From NCBI RefSeq assembly GCF_027359675.1, contig NZ_CP114786.1, positions 5,926,501 through 5,990,500 of the forward strand: DNA of 64,000 nucleotides. The letters are read 5' to 3'. Positions 27,148-36,146 of the stretch are shown piece after piece; the stretch's first letter is position 1; each line of letters opens with the position of its first letter. This DNA comes from Roseibium sp. Sym1 (lineage in GTDB: Bacteria > Pseudomonadota > Alphaproteobacteria > Rhizobiales > Stappiaceae). The translations under genes and the position numbers were made by a program. The notes beneath the pieces were generated by a model. The model worked only from the letters and a program-made list of their open reading frames with translations. It was not told the origin of the DNA and made no database searches.

Positions 27148-27172
27148 ACAGGCCGCCCGATGGGCGGCCTGT
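27148..27172 (-). terminator. Terminator of usp-agcS
   Basis: An 11-bp perfect stem ACAGGCCGCCC with its complement and a three-base loop is followed, on the minus strand, by TTTCATTT. It begins 27 nt past the agcS stop. Confidence 0.75.
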
Positions 27173-27198
27173 CTTGGCGGGAAACCTCGCTGCGAGGA

Positions 27199-28740
27199 TC
27201 AGGCGAATTTCCTGATCTCGCCCGTCTTCAAACGGCTCAGGTAGCTGTTGAGCTCGGTCCTGACGATCGGCATCAGGGCATAGAGCGCAATGATGTTGAC
27301 CACCGCCATGGCGAAGATCGCCGCGTCGGAGAAGTCGATCACCGGGCCGAGGCTGGCCGCGGCGCCGATCACCACGAAGATGCAGAACAGGATCTTGAAC
27401 ACCAGCTCCTTGGTCTTGCCCTCGCCGAACAGGAAGGTCCAGGCCTTCAGACCATAATAGGACCAGCTGATCATGGTGGAGAAGGCAAACAGCACCACCG
27501 CGACCGCCAGAACGTACTGGAACCAGCCGAAAGCGGAGGAGAAGGCTGCCGAGGTCAGCGCGACGCCGGAATTCCCGTCCACCGTCTGGATGGCGGAACC
27601 TGCTTCGTTGAGGATGTAGAGACCCGTTTCAGGATCGGCCACCAGCTGACCGGTGATGATGATGACCAGCGCGGTCATGGTGCAGATGACGACCGTGTCG
27701 ATGAACGGCTCCAGCAGCGACACGAAGCCTTCGGTGATCGGTTCCTTGGTGCGCACGGCCGAGTGGGCGATGGCCGCGGAGCCGACGCCGGCTTCGTTGG
27801 AGAAAGCCGCCCGCTTGAAGCCCTGGATCAGCGCACCGACCAGGCCGCCGGCAACGCCGAGACCGGTGAAAGCGCCGTCGATGATCTGACCGAAGGCCCA
27901 GCCGATCTTGTCGGCATTGACGCCGATAATCACCAGGGCGGTGACGACATAGAGAACCCCCATGAACGGAACGACCTTTTCGGTCACCGAGGCAATCGAC
28001 TTCAGGCCCCCCACGATCACCGCAAAGACGATTGCCGCGAAGACGACACCCGTGATCCAGCCCGGATAATCGCCAATCACGTTGGCGATCTGGGCATGGG
28101 CCTGGTTGGCCTGGAACATGTTGCCGCCGCCCAGCGCGCCGAGAATGCAGAAGATCGCAAACAGGACGGCCAGGAATTTGCCTGCCGGCAGGCCGCGTTC
28201 CTCGAACCCCTTGGTCATGTAATACATCGGACCACCGGAGACCGTACCGTCCTCATATTCGTTCCGGTACTTCACACCGAGCGTGCACTCGGTGAACTTG
28301 GAAGCCATGCCCATGAGACCGGCGAGGATCATCCAGAAGGTTGCTCCCGGTCCGCCGATACCCACGGCAACGGCCACACCGGCGATGTTGCCGAGCCCGA
28401 CCGTTCCGGACAACGCCGTTGCCAGCGCCTGGAAGTGGCTGACTTCGCCGGCATCGTCGGGATCGGAATAGTCCCCCTTCACCAGCGCGATGGAATGCGG
28501 GAAGGCCCGGAACTGGATAAAGCCGAAATAGAGCGTGAACACCGTTGCGGCGACCACGAGCCAGGCCACGATCCACGGGAAGGACGTGCCCGGGAACGGG
28601 CTGAAGATGAAGCTGACAAACCAGCCGGTGGAGCTGGCAAAGATGGCATTGACCTGTTCATCGATCGACTGGGCCATCGCCGGCGCGGACGCGCATAGCG
28701 TGGCCGTTGCGGCGAAAGCCGCAGCGCTGAATTTTTTCAT
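27199..28740 (-). CDS. Sodium/alanine(glycine):cation symporter family protein
   Basis: The 513-aa inner-membrane carrier of the AGCS family has about ten helices, with TALSGTVGLGNIAGVAVAVGIGGPGATFWMI, GGPMYYMTKGFEERG and FSNEAGVGSAAIAHSA as family signatures. An N-terminal signal-like segment (MKKFSAAAFAATATLCASAPAMAQ) suggests a cleaved leader, as in several AgcS proteins. It imports alanine or glycine with Na+ or H+. The start at 28740 is chosen for that leader; a TTG 33 nt upstream lies inside the usp gene. It is preceded by usp and, divergently, by an Lrp gene. Confidence 0.9.
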   Translation of the reverse strand: MKKFSAAAFAATATLCASAPAMAQSIDEQVNAIFASSTGWFVSFIFSPFPGTSFPWIVAWLVVAATVFTLYFGFIQFRAFPHSIALVKGDYSDPDDAGEVSHFQALATALSGTVGLGNIAGVAVAVGIGGPGATFWMILAGLMGMASKFTECTLGVKYRNEYEDGTVSGGPMYYMTKGFEERGLPAGKFLAVLFAIFCILGALGGGNMFQANQAHAQIANVIGDYPGWITGVVFAAIVFAVIVGGLKSIASVTEKVVPFMGVLYVVTALVIIGVNADKIGWAFGQIIDGAFTGLGVAGGLVGALIQGFKRAAFSNEAGVGSAAIAHSAVRTKEPITEGFVSLLEPFIDTVVICTMTALVIIITGQLVADPETGLYILNEAGSAIQTVDGNSGVALTSAAFSSAFGWFQYVLAVAVVLFAFSTMISWSYYGLKAWTFLFGEGKTKELVFKILFCIFVVIGAAASLGPVIDFSDAAIFAMAVVNIIALYALMPIVRTELNSYLSRLKTGEIRKFA

Positions 28741-28762
28741 GTTGAATTCGCCTTCGGGAAAT

Positions 28763-29197
28763 TTACGGAACAATGGTGACGGGCACGGGCGCTGCCTGGG
28801 CCAGGCTGCCGGCGACCGATCCGAAAATGCGGGAGGAGAGACTGGAATGGCCGGTCCGGCCGATCACCAGGTGCTCGACGCCTTCATCCTCGGCGATCTT
28901 GATCAGCGTTTCGGCGATGTGGCCGTAGCGCAGCTCGGTCGTGACATCCAGGCCGCTGCCGGCCAGTTTCTCCACGACCGGAGAAAGCACCGCGGTTTCC
29001 GCACGCTGCAATTCCTCCTTGCGCCGTGTGTGCCGCTCCTCGATTTCCGTAGGTGTCAGGAAGGTGTAGGGCGACCATTCCAGCACATGTGCAATGACGA
29101 GCCCCGCTCCACTGGCCTTGGCAAGACCAGCCGCGAATTCCAGCGCATTCGCGCCGCTTTTACTGCCGTCATATCCGACGACGATCCTCTTCGACAT
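28763..29197 (-). CDS. Universal stress protein UspA
   Basis: This 144-aa single Usp domain opens KRIVVGYDGSKSGANALEFA. It has an intact nucleotide motif, GRTGHSSLSSRIFGS (G-x2-G-x9-G-S), so it should bind ATP. It is followed after 22 nt by the amino-acid symporter gene and probably modulates or responds to its use. It is divergently transcribed from lrp. Confidence 0.92.
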   Translation of the reverse strand: MSKRIVVGYDGSKSGANALEFAAGLAKASGAGLVIAHVLEWSPYTFLTPTEIEERHTRRKEELQRAETAVLSPVVEKLAGSGLDVTTELRYGHIAETLIKIAEDEGVEHLVIGRTGHSSLSSRIFGSVAGSLAQAAPVPVTIVP

Positions 29198-29339
29198 GTT
29201 TGTTTTCCCCTGTCATGCGGCATTTTGCCGTAAGGGAAATTTACCCTGCTAAGATTCACAAATGTTCTCGAATTTCGACAGAAATGGGATATTTTATGAA
29301 GAATTGTTGTTTTAGACTTCAAAATTCGGAAAATTTCTC
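29198..29339. promoter_or_regulatory. Divergent usp/lrp control region
   Basis: This AT-rich 142-bp region contains the dyads AGGGAAATTTACCCT (29233-29247, one mismatched pair) and ATTTC-GACA-GAAAT (29272-29285). Both are plausible Lrp-family sites serving usp-agcS on one side and lrp on the other. Confidence 0.4.
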
Positions 29340-29798
29340 ATGGATGCACTGGATCAGAAAATTCTTACAGCTTTACAAAAAGACAGCCGGATCTCGATGG
29401 CCAAGCTGTCGGACCAGGTCGGTCTGTCGCTGTCGGCGTGCCACCGCCGGGTCAAGCTGCTGGAAGCCAGAGGGATCATTTCCGGATACACGGTTCGTCT
29501 GGACCGCAATGCGCTCAACCTCGAGATCCAGGTCTTTATCGAGGTGAAACTGACCAGCCAGCGCAAGGATGACATCACGGCGTTCGAAGCCGCGATCGAG
29601 CGGATGCCGGAAGTGCTTGAGTGTCACCTGATCTCGGGAGAGTTCGACTACCTGATCCGGCTGATCACCAGAAACACTGCCGCTTATGAAAACCTCTACC
29701 GCAACAGGCTGTCGCAGATCCCGAGCGTGTCGCAGATGAAGACCCTGCTGAGCCTGTCGACGGTCAAGGAGTTTCGCGGCCTTCACCTGGAACAGTAG
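29340..29798 (+). CDS. Lrp/AsnC family transcriptional regulator
   Basis: The 152-aa product has an N-terminal helix-turn-helix (ALDQKILTALQKDSRISMAKLSDQVGLSLSACHRRVKLLE) and a C-terminal RAM ligand-binding domain (MPEVLECHLISGEFDYLIRL). Such proteins respond to amino acids. Its divergence from usp-agcS makes it the likely regulator of that pair. Its last 35 bases overlap the 3' end of the convergent P-type ATPase gene. Confidence 0.92.
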   Translation: MDALDQKILTALQKDSRISMAKLSDQVGLSLSACHRRVKLLEARGIISGYTVRLDRNALNLEIQVFIEVKLTSQRKDDITAFEAAIERMPEVLECHLISGEFDYLIRLITRNTAAYENLYRNRLSQIPSVSQMKTLLSLSTVKEFRGLHLEQ

Positions 29799-32598
29799 CG
29801 TTGCGGGACCGCCTGCCCCGTCTGACCGCCTGGGCCAGGAGAAGCGCCTGTCCCGACACGAGCGGCACGAGGCTGGCCCCGATGGCCAGCACCAGGCCCG
29901 TCCGTCCCGGCCAGGGCAGTCCGAGAAGCCCTGCCAGACCCGGATGCCACAACGCCAACGCGATCAGGACGAGACACAGGCCCAGAGCCGCCCAGACATA
30001 GCCGTTGCGGACAATGTCGCCTTTCAGGAACTGCGTGGAGACATTTCGGACGTTGAAGACGTTCCAGAGCTGCGCCAGGGCAAGTGTCAGGAACGCGACG
30101 GTGACGGCGCTGGCGGCGTCCAGTTCAAGGTAATACAGCGCCACGACGAAGGCAGCGAGGGTCGCCAATGTGATCACACTGCCCAACAAGGCGATCAGGA
30201 ACCAGCCACGCCGGTCGACGATCGGTTCGCGCGGGTCGCGTGGCGGCCGCTTCATCACATCCTCGTCGCCGCGACCCAATCCCAGTGCAAATGCGGGGAA
30301 GACATCCGTGACAAGGTTCAGAAAGAGGATCTGGAGCGGCAGCAGCGGCACCGGCAGGCCGATGCCCACGGCGATACCGACGATAAGGACCTCACTGACA
30401 TTGCAGGACATCAGGTAGAGCACGAACTTGCGAATGTTGCTGAAGATGATCCGGCCCTGGCGCATGGCATCGACAATGGTCGCGAAGTTGTCGTCCTTCA
30501 GGACAATGTCCGATGCCTCGCGCGCCACCTGGGTGCCGCGCAATCCCATCGCAATCCCGATATCCGCCTTCTTGAGCGCCGGGGCATCGTTGACGCCGTC
30601 GCCGGTCATGGCGACCACATGGCCGCCATCCTGGAAGAGAGAAACGAGATTGAACTTGGTGTCCGGCGCGACCCGCGCAAAAATATCCGTCTCCATCAGC
30701 CTGGCGCGCGCGTTTTCGTCCATGGATCTCGGATCGAGATCCGTCACATCCCGTCCGGTCAGCACACTGGGGACGTGCCTGCCGATGCCTGCATCCTGGG
30801 CTATCTTTGCCGCGGTGTCCGCGTGATCGCCGGTCATCATCACAACGCGGACACCCGCGTTCCGGCAGGCTCCGATCGCGGCCGGAATATCGGCGCGCAA
30901 GGGATCGAGGAAGCAGACCAGCGCGACAAGGCAAAGGCCCTCATAAGGATCCGCCGACGCGCTGTCGGACCATTTTGACGCCAGGGCCAGAAGCCTCAGT
31001 CCCGACCGGGCGGCCTCGGCCTGCCGCGCGTGCCACTCCTTGCGGTCCTCATCGGTCAGGGGGCGCTCGCCGCCCACTCCCATCATGCAGGTTGCGGCGT
31101 GGATGACCGCCTCCGGCGCTCCCTTGACGGCATAAAGGAACTGTCCGTCCCGGGCGTGAACCGTCGCCATCATCTTTCGTTCCGGTTCGAAGGCGTGCTG
31201 CCGGACCTGCTTGAACTCGCGGCCCAGCTCCGTTCGGGCAACCCCCGCCCCCGCCGCCGTCTCGAGAAGCGACAACTCCATCGGATCGCCAGTCCTTGCA
31301 CTGGCGCCACCATCACCGGTCTCTGCGGCGTTGCAGAGCGCGCCGATCCTGAGGGCCCAGGTGAGGGTTTTCCCCTCCACCGGGTCGCATTTCCCGTCTT
31401 CCGTCTCGAAACTGAAACCCGACGAACCGCGCGAGACGGAGACATCCCCCCCATCCAGCAGGTATCTGACCGCCGCCATCCGGTTCTCCGTGAGCGTGCC
31501 TGTCTTGTCGGTCAGGATCGTTGTCGTCGCTCCCAGCGTTTCCACCGCGGCAAGCCGGGTCACCAGGGCATTTCGCGCCGCCATCCGAAGCATGCCGCGC
31601 GCCAGACAGAGCGTCGCCACAACCGGCAACCCTTCCGGAATGGCTGCGACCGCAAGCGCGACCCCTGTCTTGAGCATCTCGGGAACCGAATGGCCCCAGA
31701 CCATGCCGGCAAGGCTTGTCGCCGCGGCAAGTACAAGGGTCAGCCAGACCAGCTTGTGCCCCAGCCTGTCCAAGCGTTTTTCCAGGGGGGAGGCTTCCTC
31801 GTCTGCCTCCTGCGCCAGCTTGCTGATTTGCCCGATCTGGCTCGCCAGTCCGGTGGCAACGACAATGCCCTCTCCCAGCCCCTGGGTCACCGCCGTTCCG
31901 CTGAAGGCCATGTTTGTCCGATCGGCCAGCTCCATATCTTCGGGCAACGGTGCCGTGTGCTTGGCCACCGGAGCGGATTCCCCCGTCAAAAGCGATTCGT
32001 CGCAAAGGAAGTTCGATGCGGAAACGAGGCGAAGATCCGCGGAAACAATATCGCCGGCTTCGAGGATCACGATATCCCCCGGCACGAGATCCCGCGCATT
32101 TATCTCACGCACCAGGCCATCCCGGCGCACACGGCAACGGATCTCGGTTATGCGCAGCAGCGCTTCCATCGACCGGGCCGCGCGCAGTTCGGTGACGAAA
32201 CCTATGGCCGAGTTGAGCAGCAGCACGACCCCGATCGCAATCGCGTCGGGAATGTCGCCGAGCACCAGCGACAGACCAGCGGCGGCGGCGAGAAGCCAGA
32301 CGATGAGGCTTTTGAACTGGCGCACGAGAATTTCCAGCGCGCCTTTGCTTGTATCTGTGTGAAGGCTGTTGGGCCCATGGCGCTGCAGGCGTTTTTTCGC
32401 GTCGGACGTTTCAAGGCCGAATGCCGGACGGGTTCCCAGATATGTGGCGACTTCGCCCGCCTGGGCCGCGAAAGGCGTTTCCGTGTTTTCCAGACTTTCC
32501 CCCATCGCTTCGCTCAGACAGGTCTTGGCGCCACCGGCCACACCGTCATCTGTAGCATTGCGGACGACGGAAGGCACCTGCAAGACGGAGCAGCGCAT
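29764..32598 (-). CDS. P2A-type cation-transporting ATPase (Ca2+/Mn2+ class)
   Basis: This pump is up to 944 aa. It has an N-terminal cation-ATPase domain, actuator motif LTGES, M4 motif AAIPEGLPV, phosphorylation motif DKTGTLTENRMA, hinge MTGDGVNDAPALKKADIGIAMG and a C-terminal helical domain. The M6 sequence NLVTDVFPAFALGLG keeps the Asn/Asp pair of secretory-pathway PMR1/SPCA pumps, pointing to Ca2+ or Mn2+ rather than Na+/K+ or heavy metals. AAGAGGGGCGG precedes the start at 32598; an internal ATG at 32505 (MGESLENTE) is an alternative and gives the more usual N-terminus. It is divergent from a tandem Usp gene. Confidence 0.88.
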   Translation of the reverse strand: MRCSVLQVPSVVRNATDDGVAGGAKTCLSEAMGESLENTETPFAAQAGEVATYLGTRPAFGLETSDAKKRLQRHGPNSLHTDTSKGALEILVRQFKSLIVWLLAAAAGLSLVLGDIPDAIAIGVVLLLNSAIGFVTELRAARSMEALLRITEIRCRVRRDGLVREINARDLVPGDIVILEAGDIVSADLRLVSASNFLCDESLLTGESAPVAKHTAPLPEDMELADRTNMAFSGTAVTQGLGEGIVVATGLASQIGQISKLAQEADEEASPLEKRLDRLGHKLVWLTLVLAAATSLAGMVWGHSVPEMLKTGVALAVAAIPEGLPVVATLCLARGMLRMAARNALVTRLAAVETLGATTTILTDKTGTLTENRMAAVRYLLDGGDVSVSRGSSGFSFETEDGKCDPVEGKTLTWALRIGALCNAAETGDGGASARTGDPMELSLLETAAGAGVARTELGREFKQVRQHAFEPERKMMATVHARDGQFLYAVKGAPEAVIHAATCMMGVGGERPLTDEDRKEWHARQAEAARSGLRLLALASKWSDSASADPYEGLCLVALVCFLDPLRADIPAAIGACRNAGVRVVMMTGDHADTAAKIAQDAGIGRHVPSVLTGRDVTDLDPRSMDENARARLMETDIFARVAPDTKFNLVSLFQDGGHVVAMTGDGVNDAPALKKADIGIAMGLRGTQVAREASDIVLKDDNFATIVDAMRQGRIIFSNIRKFVLYLMSCNVSEVLIVGIAVGIGLPVPLLPLQILFLNLVTDVFPAFALGLGRGDEDVMKRPPRDPREPIVDRRGWFLIALLGSVITLATLAAFVVALYYLELDAASAVTVAFLTLALAQLWNVFNVRNVSTQFLKGDIVRNGYVWAALGLCLVLIALALWHPGLAGLLGLPWPGRTGLVLAIGASLVPLVSGQALLLAQAVRRGRRSRNATVPGEGRETP

Positions 32599-32698
32599 CC
32601 GCCCCTCTTGTAGGTAATCACCACGAGCTTGTGCCCAACAGATTGCATCGCCAATAATGTTGGTACCAAAGATATCAGCGATGCGGAAAATTCAAGGA

Positions 32699-33538
32699 AT
32701 GTCCATCAAGACGATACTCGCGATAACGGAGCTCGAAACAGCGACGGAAACTGTCGGCAAGGCCGTTTCGCTCGCCAGGGCCCACGATGCCCATCTCACC
32801 CTGCTGGCTGTGAGTGAGGTACCGCACCTGCCGTTCTACGGTTATGGCGGTCACGGCTATGTCGAGATCTGGGCGCGGGAATGCGATGCGCGCAAGACCG
32901 CACTGACCACTCTCGCGGAGCAACTGGAGGCACAGCTTGCCCGGGAAGGCATTTCCTTTGACGTGCGTCCCGGCCTGTCCGCGATCGCGCGCGAGGACGA
33001 TCTCGTCGCGAGGCATGCGATCTACTGTGACCTCGCACTCGTTCTGCGTTCGGCGGAGCAGGAGCTCACGCCGGTCGAGAAAAACGCGATCGACGGCGCC
33101 CTGTTCGATAGCGGCAGGCCGGTTCTCTATGTTCCCAGATCGTTTTCCGACGGGGCAGGCGACAGGATCGCAATCGCCTGGAATTCCCGCCGCGAAGCGG
33201 CGCGTGCCGTGTCCGACGCATTGCCGTTCCTGAAGAGAGCGCTGGAGATCACGCTCCTGCTGGTCGATCCGGAGGTTGGAGACGGAGACCACGGCGAGGA
33301 CCCGGGCAGTGACATAGCACTCGTTCTGGCGCGCCAGGGACTGAAGGTCACCGTGCAAACCGTGGCCGCCACCGGCCGGTCCGTTTCCGAAACCCTTCTC
33401 GACACGTCCCGCGAACTCGGTGCCGACATGATTGTCATGGGAGCCTACGGCCATTCCCGGCTGCGCCAGAACGTTCTTGGCGGCACCACGCGGGAGATGC
33501 TGGAAATGAGCCCGTTGCCGCTCCTGCTGTCACACTGA
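32699..33538 (+). CDS. Tandem-domain universal stress protein
   Basis: The 279-aa product has two Usp-like domains. The first (about residues 1-145) lacks the nucleotide motif. The second ends with an intact GAYGHSRLRQNVLGGT, so one ATP site per chain is expected. The start is uncertain: AAGGA directly abuts the ATG at 32699, while ATGs at 32681 and 32657 have no ribosome site. It lies between a divergent cation pump and a beta-CASP nuclease, a grouping often linked to stress or low-oxygen responses, although no FNR box was found. Confidence 0.83.
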   Translation: MSIKTILAITELETATETVGKAVSLARAHDAHLTLLAVSEVPHLPFYGYGGHGYVEIWARECDARKTALTTLAEQLEAQLAREGISFDVRPGLSAIAREDDLVARHAIYCDLALVLRSAEQELTPVEKNAIDGALFDSGRPVLYVPRSFSDGAGDRIAIAWNSRREAARAVSDALPFLKRALEITLLLVDPEVGDGDHGEDPGSDIALVLARQGLKVTVQTVAATGRSVSETLLDTSRELGADMIVMGAYGHSRLRQNVLGGTTREMLEMSPLPLLLSH

Positions 33539-33659
33539 TTCCGACTTGATCACCGGGGCCGCTCCAGGAAAACGGACCGCCGCGCCGGCCGCATGACTGA
33601 AGGCGCCCTCACCCGCAGTAGCCGGACAAAACGCTGCAAGGCATTGGGAAACCAACCGA

Positions 33660-35024
33660 ATGAGTGTGAAGATTACCTTTCTCGGCGGTGTCGGAACCGT
33701 CACAGGGTCGAAATATCTCCTGGAGACGGACGGCCTGAAGATCCTCGTCGATTGCGGCCTGTTCCAGGGCTACAAGCAGCTGCGCCTGCGCAACTGGGCT
33801 CCCTTGCCGGTAAAACCCGCCGACATCGACGCCGTCATCCTGACCCACGCGCATCTGGACCATTCCGGCTATGTTCCGCTTCTGGTGCGTAACGGCTTCA
33901 AGGGGCATATCCTGTGCACGGAGGCAACACGCGACCTTTGCAGGATCCTGCTGCCGGACAGCGGTTTCCTGCAGGAAAAGGATGCGGAGTTTGCCAATCG
34001 TCACGGGTTTTCAAAGCACCATCCCGCCTTGCCGCTCTACACACGCAAGGACGCGGAAGTGTCGCTGGAGCATTTCAGGCCGGTGGACTTCAACGAGCAG
34101 CGGGACCTGTTCGGCAAGCTGAGCCTGTGTTTCCGAGGCGCTGGCCATATCCTGGGAGCCTCGTCGCTCGAGTTGAAAATCGACGGTCGGAAGATCGTGT
34201 TTTCAGGCGACCTCGGCCGCTATGGGGACAGCCTGATGCTGGATCCCGCGGCCCTGCACCAGGCCGACTACCTGCTGGTGGAATCCACCTACGGCAATCG
34301 TCTTCACGAAGGATCGGATCCCGAAGACGTGCTGGCAGACATCATTACCGAGACCGCCGGCCGCGGCGGAACCGTGGTCATTCCCTCCTTCGCCGTCGGC
34401 CGGGCCCAGGCGCTTCTGTTCCACATTCAGCAGTTGAAGGACACCGGCCGCATTCCCGACCTTCCGGTCTTTCTGGACAGTCCCATGGCCGTCAGCGCGT
34501 CCGAGGTTTTCCGCCGTCACCTGGGAGCTCACAGGCTGTCGGCCGACCAGTGCAGCTGGTCGGACAATGCGGCGCACTACGTGAGAGACGTGGAGGAATC
34601 GAAAGCGCTCGACTGGAACCGGATGCCGAAGGTGATCGTTTCGGCAAGTGGAATGGCCACCGGCGGACGCGTGCTGCACCATCTCAAGCATTACGCGCCG
34701 GATCACCGCAACACGATCCTGTTTGCCGGTTACCAGGCCGGCGGAACCCGGGGAGCCGCTCTCGTAGCCGGCGCCACCAGCGTGAAGATCCATGGCTCAC
34801 AGGTGCCCGTGCGCGCGCAGGTCGACAACCTCGACATGCTCTCGGCTCATGCCGACGCGGATGAAATCATGCGCTGGCTCGGAAATTTCGAGGCGCCGCC
34901 CAAACAGACCTTCATCACACATGGCGAGCCGGATGCGGCCGACGCGCTGCGTCACCGGATCGAGAGCGAGTTGCATTGGCCCTGTTACGTTCCGGACTAC
35001 CGCGAGGAGATCGAGCTTGACTGA
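33660..35024 (+). CDS. Metallo-beta-lactamase/beta-CASP RNA-processing-type exonuclease
   Basis: The 454-aa product opens ITFLGGVGTVTGSKYLLE. Zinc motifs are HAHLDHSG, GAGHILGAS and SGDLGR; the beta-CASP insert has PSFAVGRAQ, DSPMA and SASGMATGGRVLHHL; and the C-terminal RMMBL region ends with SAHADADEIMRWL. This is the YSH1/CPSF73-like group (COG1236), distinct from RNase J. Its substrate is unknown in bacteria. It follows the tandem usp gene by 121 nt on the same strand and is probably cotranscribed or coregulated. Confidence 0.9.
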   Translation: MSVKITFLGGVGTVTGSKYLLETDGLKILVDCGLFQGYKQLRLRNWAPLPVKPADIDAVILTHAHLDHSGYVPLLVRNGFKGHILCTEATRDLCRILLPDSGFLQEKDAEFANRHGFSKHHPALPLYTRKDAEVSLEHFRPVDFNEQRDLFGKLSLCFRGAGHILGASSLELKIDGRKIVFSGDLGRYGDSLMLDPAALHQADYLLVESTYGNRLHEGSDPEDVLADIITETAGRGGTVVIPSFAVGRAQALLFHIQQLKDTGRIPDLPVFLDSPMAVSASEVFRRHLGAHRLSADQCSWSDNAAHYVRDVEESKALDWNRMPKVIVSASGMATGGRVLHHLKHYAPDHRNTILFAGYQAGGTRGAALVAGATSVKIHGSQVPVRAQVDNLDMLSAHADADEIMRWLGNFEAPPKQTFITHGEPDAADALRHRIESELHWPCYVPDYREEIELD

Positions 35025-35141
35025 ACACGGCCGGCATCCGGCCCCGCCCGAGGCAGCGTTCCGGCTTGCGGTGGTGCTGTACCGGCTATCAGACCCAGTC
35101 GCCAGAACCGGTAATTGCGCGACCGCGCCAATCCGCTCCTG

Positions 35142-35912
35142 TCAGTCCTTGTCGAACAGGAAATAGTCCGGCCACAGATCCTGAAAGGTGCCGATGTCGA
35201 TCTGCAGCTTGTTGAGATGGTTGTTCATTTCGGCAACGGCGGCATCCGCATCGCCTTGTTCAATGGCCTCGAGCACCGCCGCATGCTCGGAGACGACCAT
35301 CTCCATCCGGCCCTCCATGGGCAGGGTCAGCCGCCGATAGCGTTCCACCTGAACCCTGATCTTCTCGATCATGTTCCAGATGCCCGGATACCCGCCTGCC
35401 GAGGCGATGCCGGAATGGAAGGCGTTGTCGGCCTCGTGGAAGGCCTGTTCGTCGCCGGTCTCCGCCAGTTCGCGCTCGCGCTGGATGACGGCATGCAGGG
35501 TCATCAACTGGCTCTTGCTGGCCCTGGCGGTCGCCTCGCGGACGCAGACCTCCTCCAGCGCCTTGCGGGCGACAATGGCTTCGTGCAGTTCCGAGACGGG
35601 TATCCTGGCGACGAAGGTTCCCGATTTCGGCACCACATCCACCAGGCGCTCCTCGGCCAGCCGCAGGATCGCTTCGCGCACCGGCGTCCGGCTGATTCCG
35701 TATTTCTCGGTGAGTTCCTTTTCCGCAAGCGGCGTTCCGGGAGGCAGCGTGACGTTGATGATGGCGTCACGCAGGTCGCGATAGACGATTTCGGAGTTGC
35801 GGGTCGCTTGCCCGGATTGGCGCGTCGCCGAACTGCGCGGCGGTGAATTGCGCGCTCTTGGCTTGCGTGGCTTTGCCTTTTCCGAAGGCGTTTTTTCCAA
35901 TGATGCGGCCAT
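35142..35912 (-). CDS. GntR/FadR-subfamily (FCD) regulator of the DctPQM operon
   Basis: The 256-aa product has a basic, proline-rich N-terminal tail (residues 1-35), a winged helix (VYRDLRDAIINVTLPPGTPLAEKELTEKYGISRTPVREAI) and an all-helical FCD ligand domain (ADNAFHSGIASAGG, SEHAAVLEAI) whose histidines usually bind a metal. The start at 35912 follows GGGAGACGAG. It is divergent from a TRAP receptor gene, and an inverted repeat of the expected type sits between them. Confidence 0.88.
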   Translation of the reverse strand: MAASLEKTPSEKAKPRKPRARNSPPRSSATRQSGQATRNSEIVYRDLRDAIINVTLPPGTPLAEKELTEKYGISRTPVREAILRLAEERLVDVVPKSGTFVARIPVSELHEAIVARKALEEVCVREATARASKSQLMTLHAVIQRERELAETGDEQAFHEADNAFHSGIASAGGYPGIWNMIEKIRVQVERYRRLTLPMEGRMEMVVSEHAAVLEAIEQGDADAAVAEMNNHLNKLQIDIGTFQDLWPDYFLFDKD

Positions 35913-36077
35913 CTCGTCTCCCGAAACCGCGCTGCTCGACCCCAGTGGCAGTTGGTCTATCTGCCTCAAGTCACAACGGTTTCACCCTGTCCTGCACGTT
36001 TCACTAACAGCCACTCCGTCGAATGACCAGCTGATTTGGGTTGCATTCCACCTTTATGTCATATACGTAAAATATCT

Positions 36078-36094
36078 TGTATACTAGTTATACA
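36078..36094. promoter_or_regulatory. GntR operator between gntR and dctP
   Basis: TGTATA-CTAGT-TATACA has perfect six-base arms and a five-base spacer. It lies in an AT-rich stretch 53 nt before the dctP start, with further TATAC/ATAC repeats at 36060-36085. This is the shape of FCD-type GntR operators. Confidence 0.55.
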
Positions 36095-36146
36095 TGAATT
36101 TGCCGGTCGGGTGGAGGAACCCGGGTCCGGCCTACGGGAGGACAAC

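Noticed and set aside
32599..32698. FNR/FixK box between the P-ATPase and tandem Usp genes
   Set aside because: Such clusters are often oxygen-controlled, but no TTGAT-N4-ATCAA-like sequence is present.
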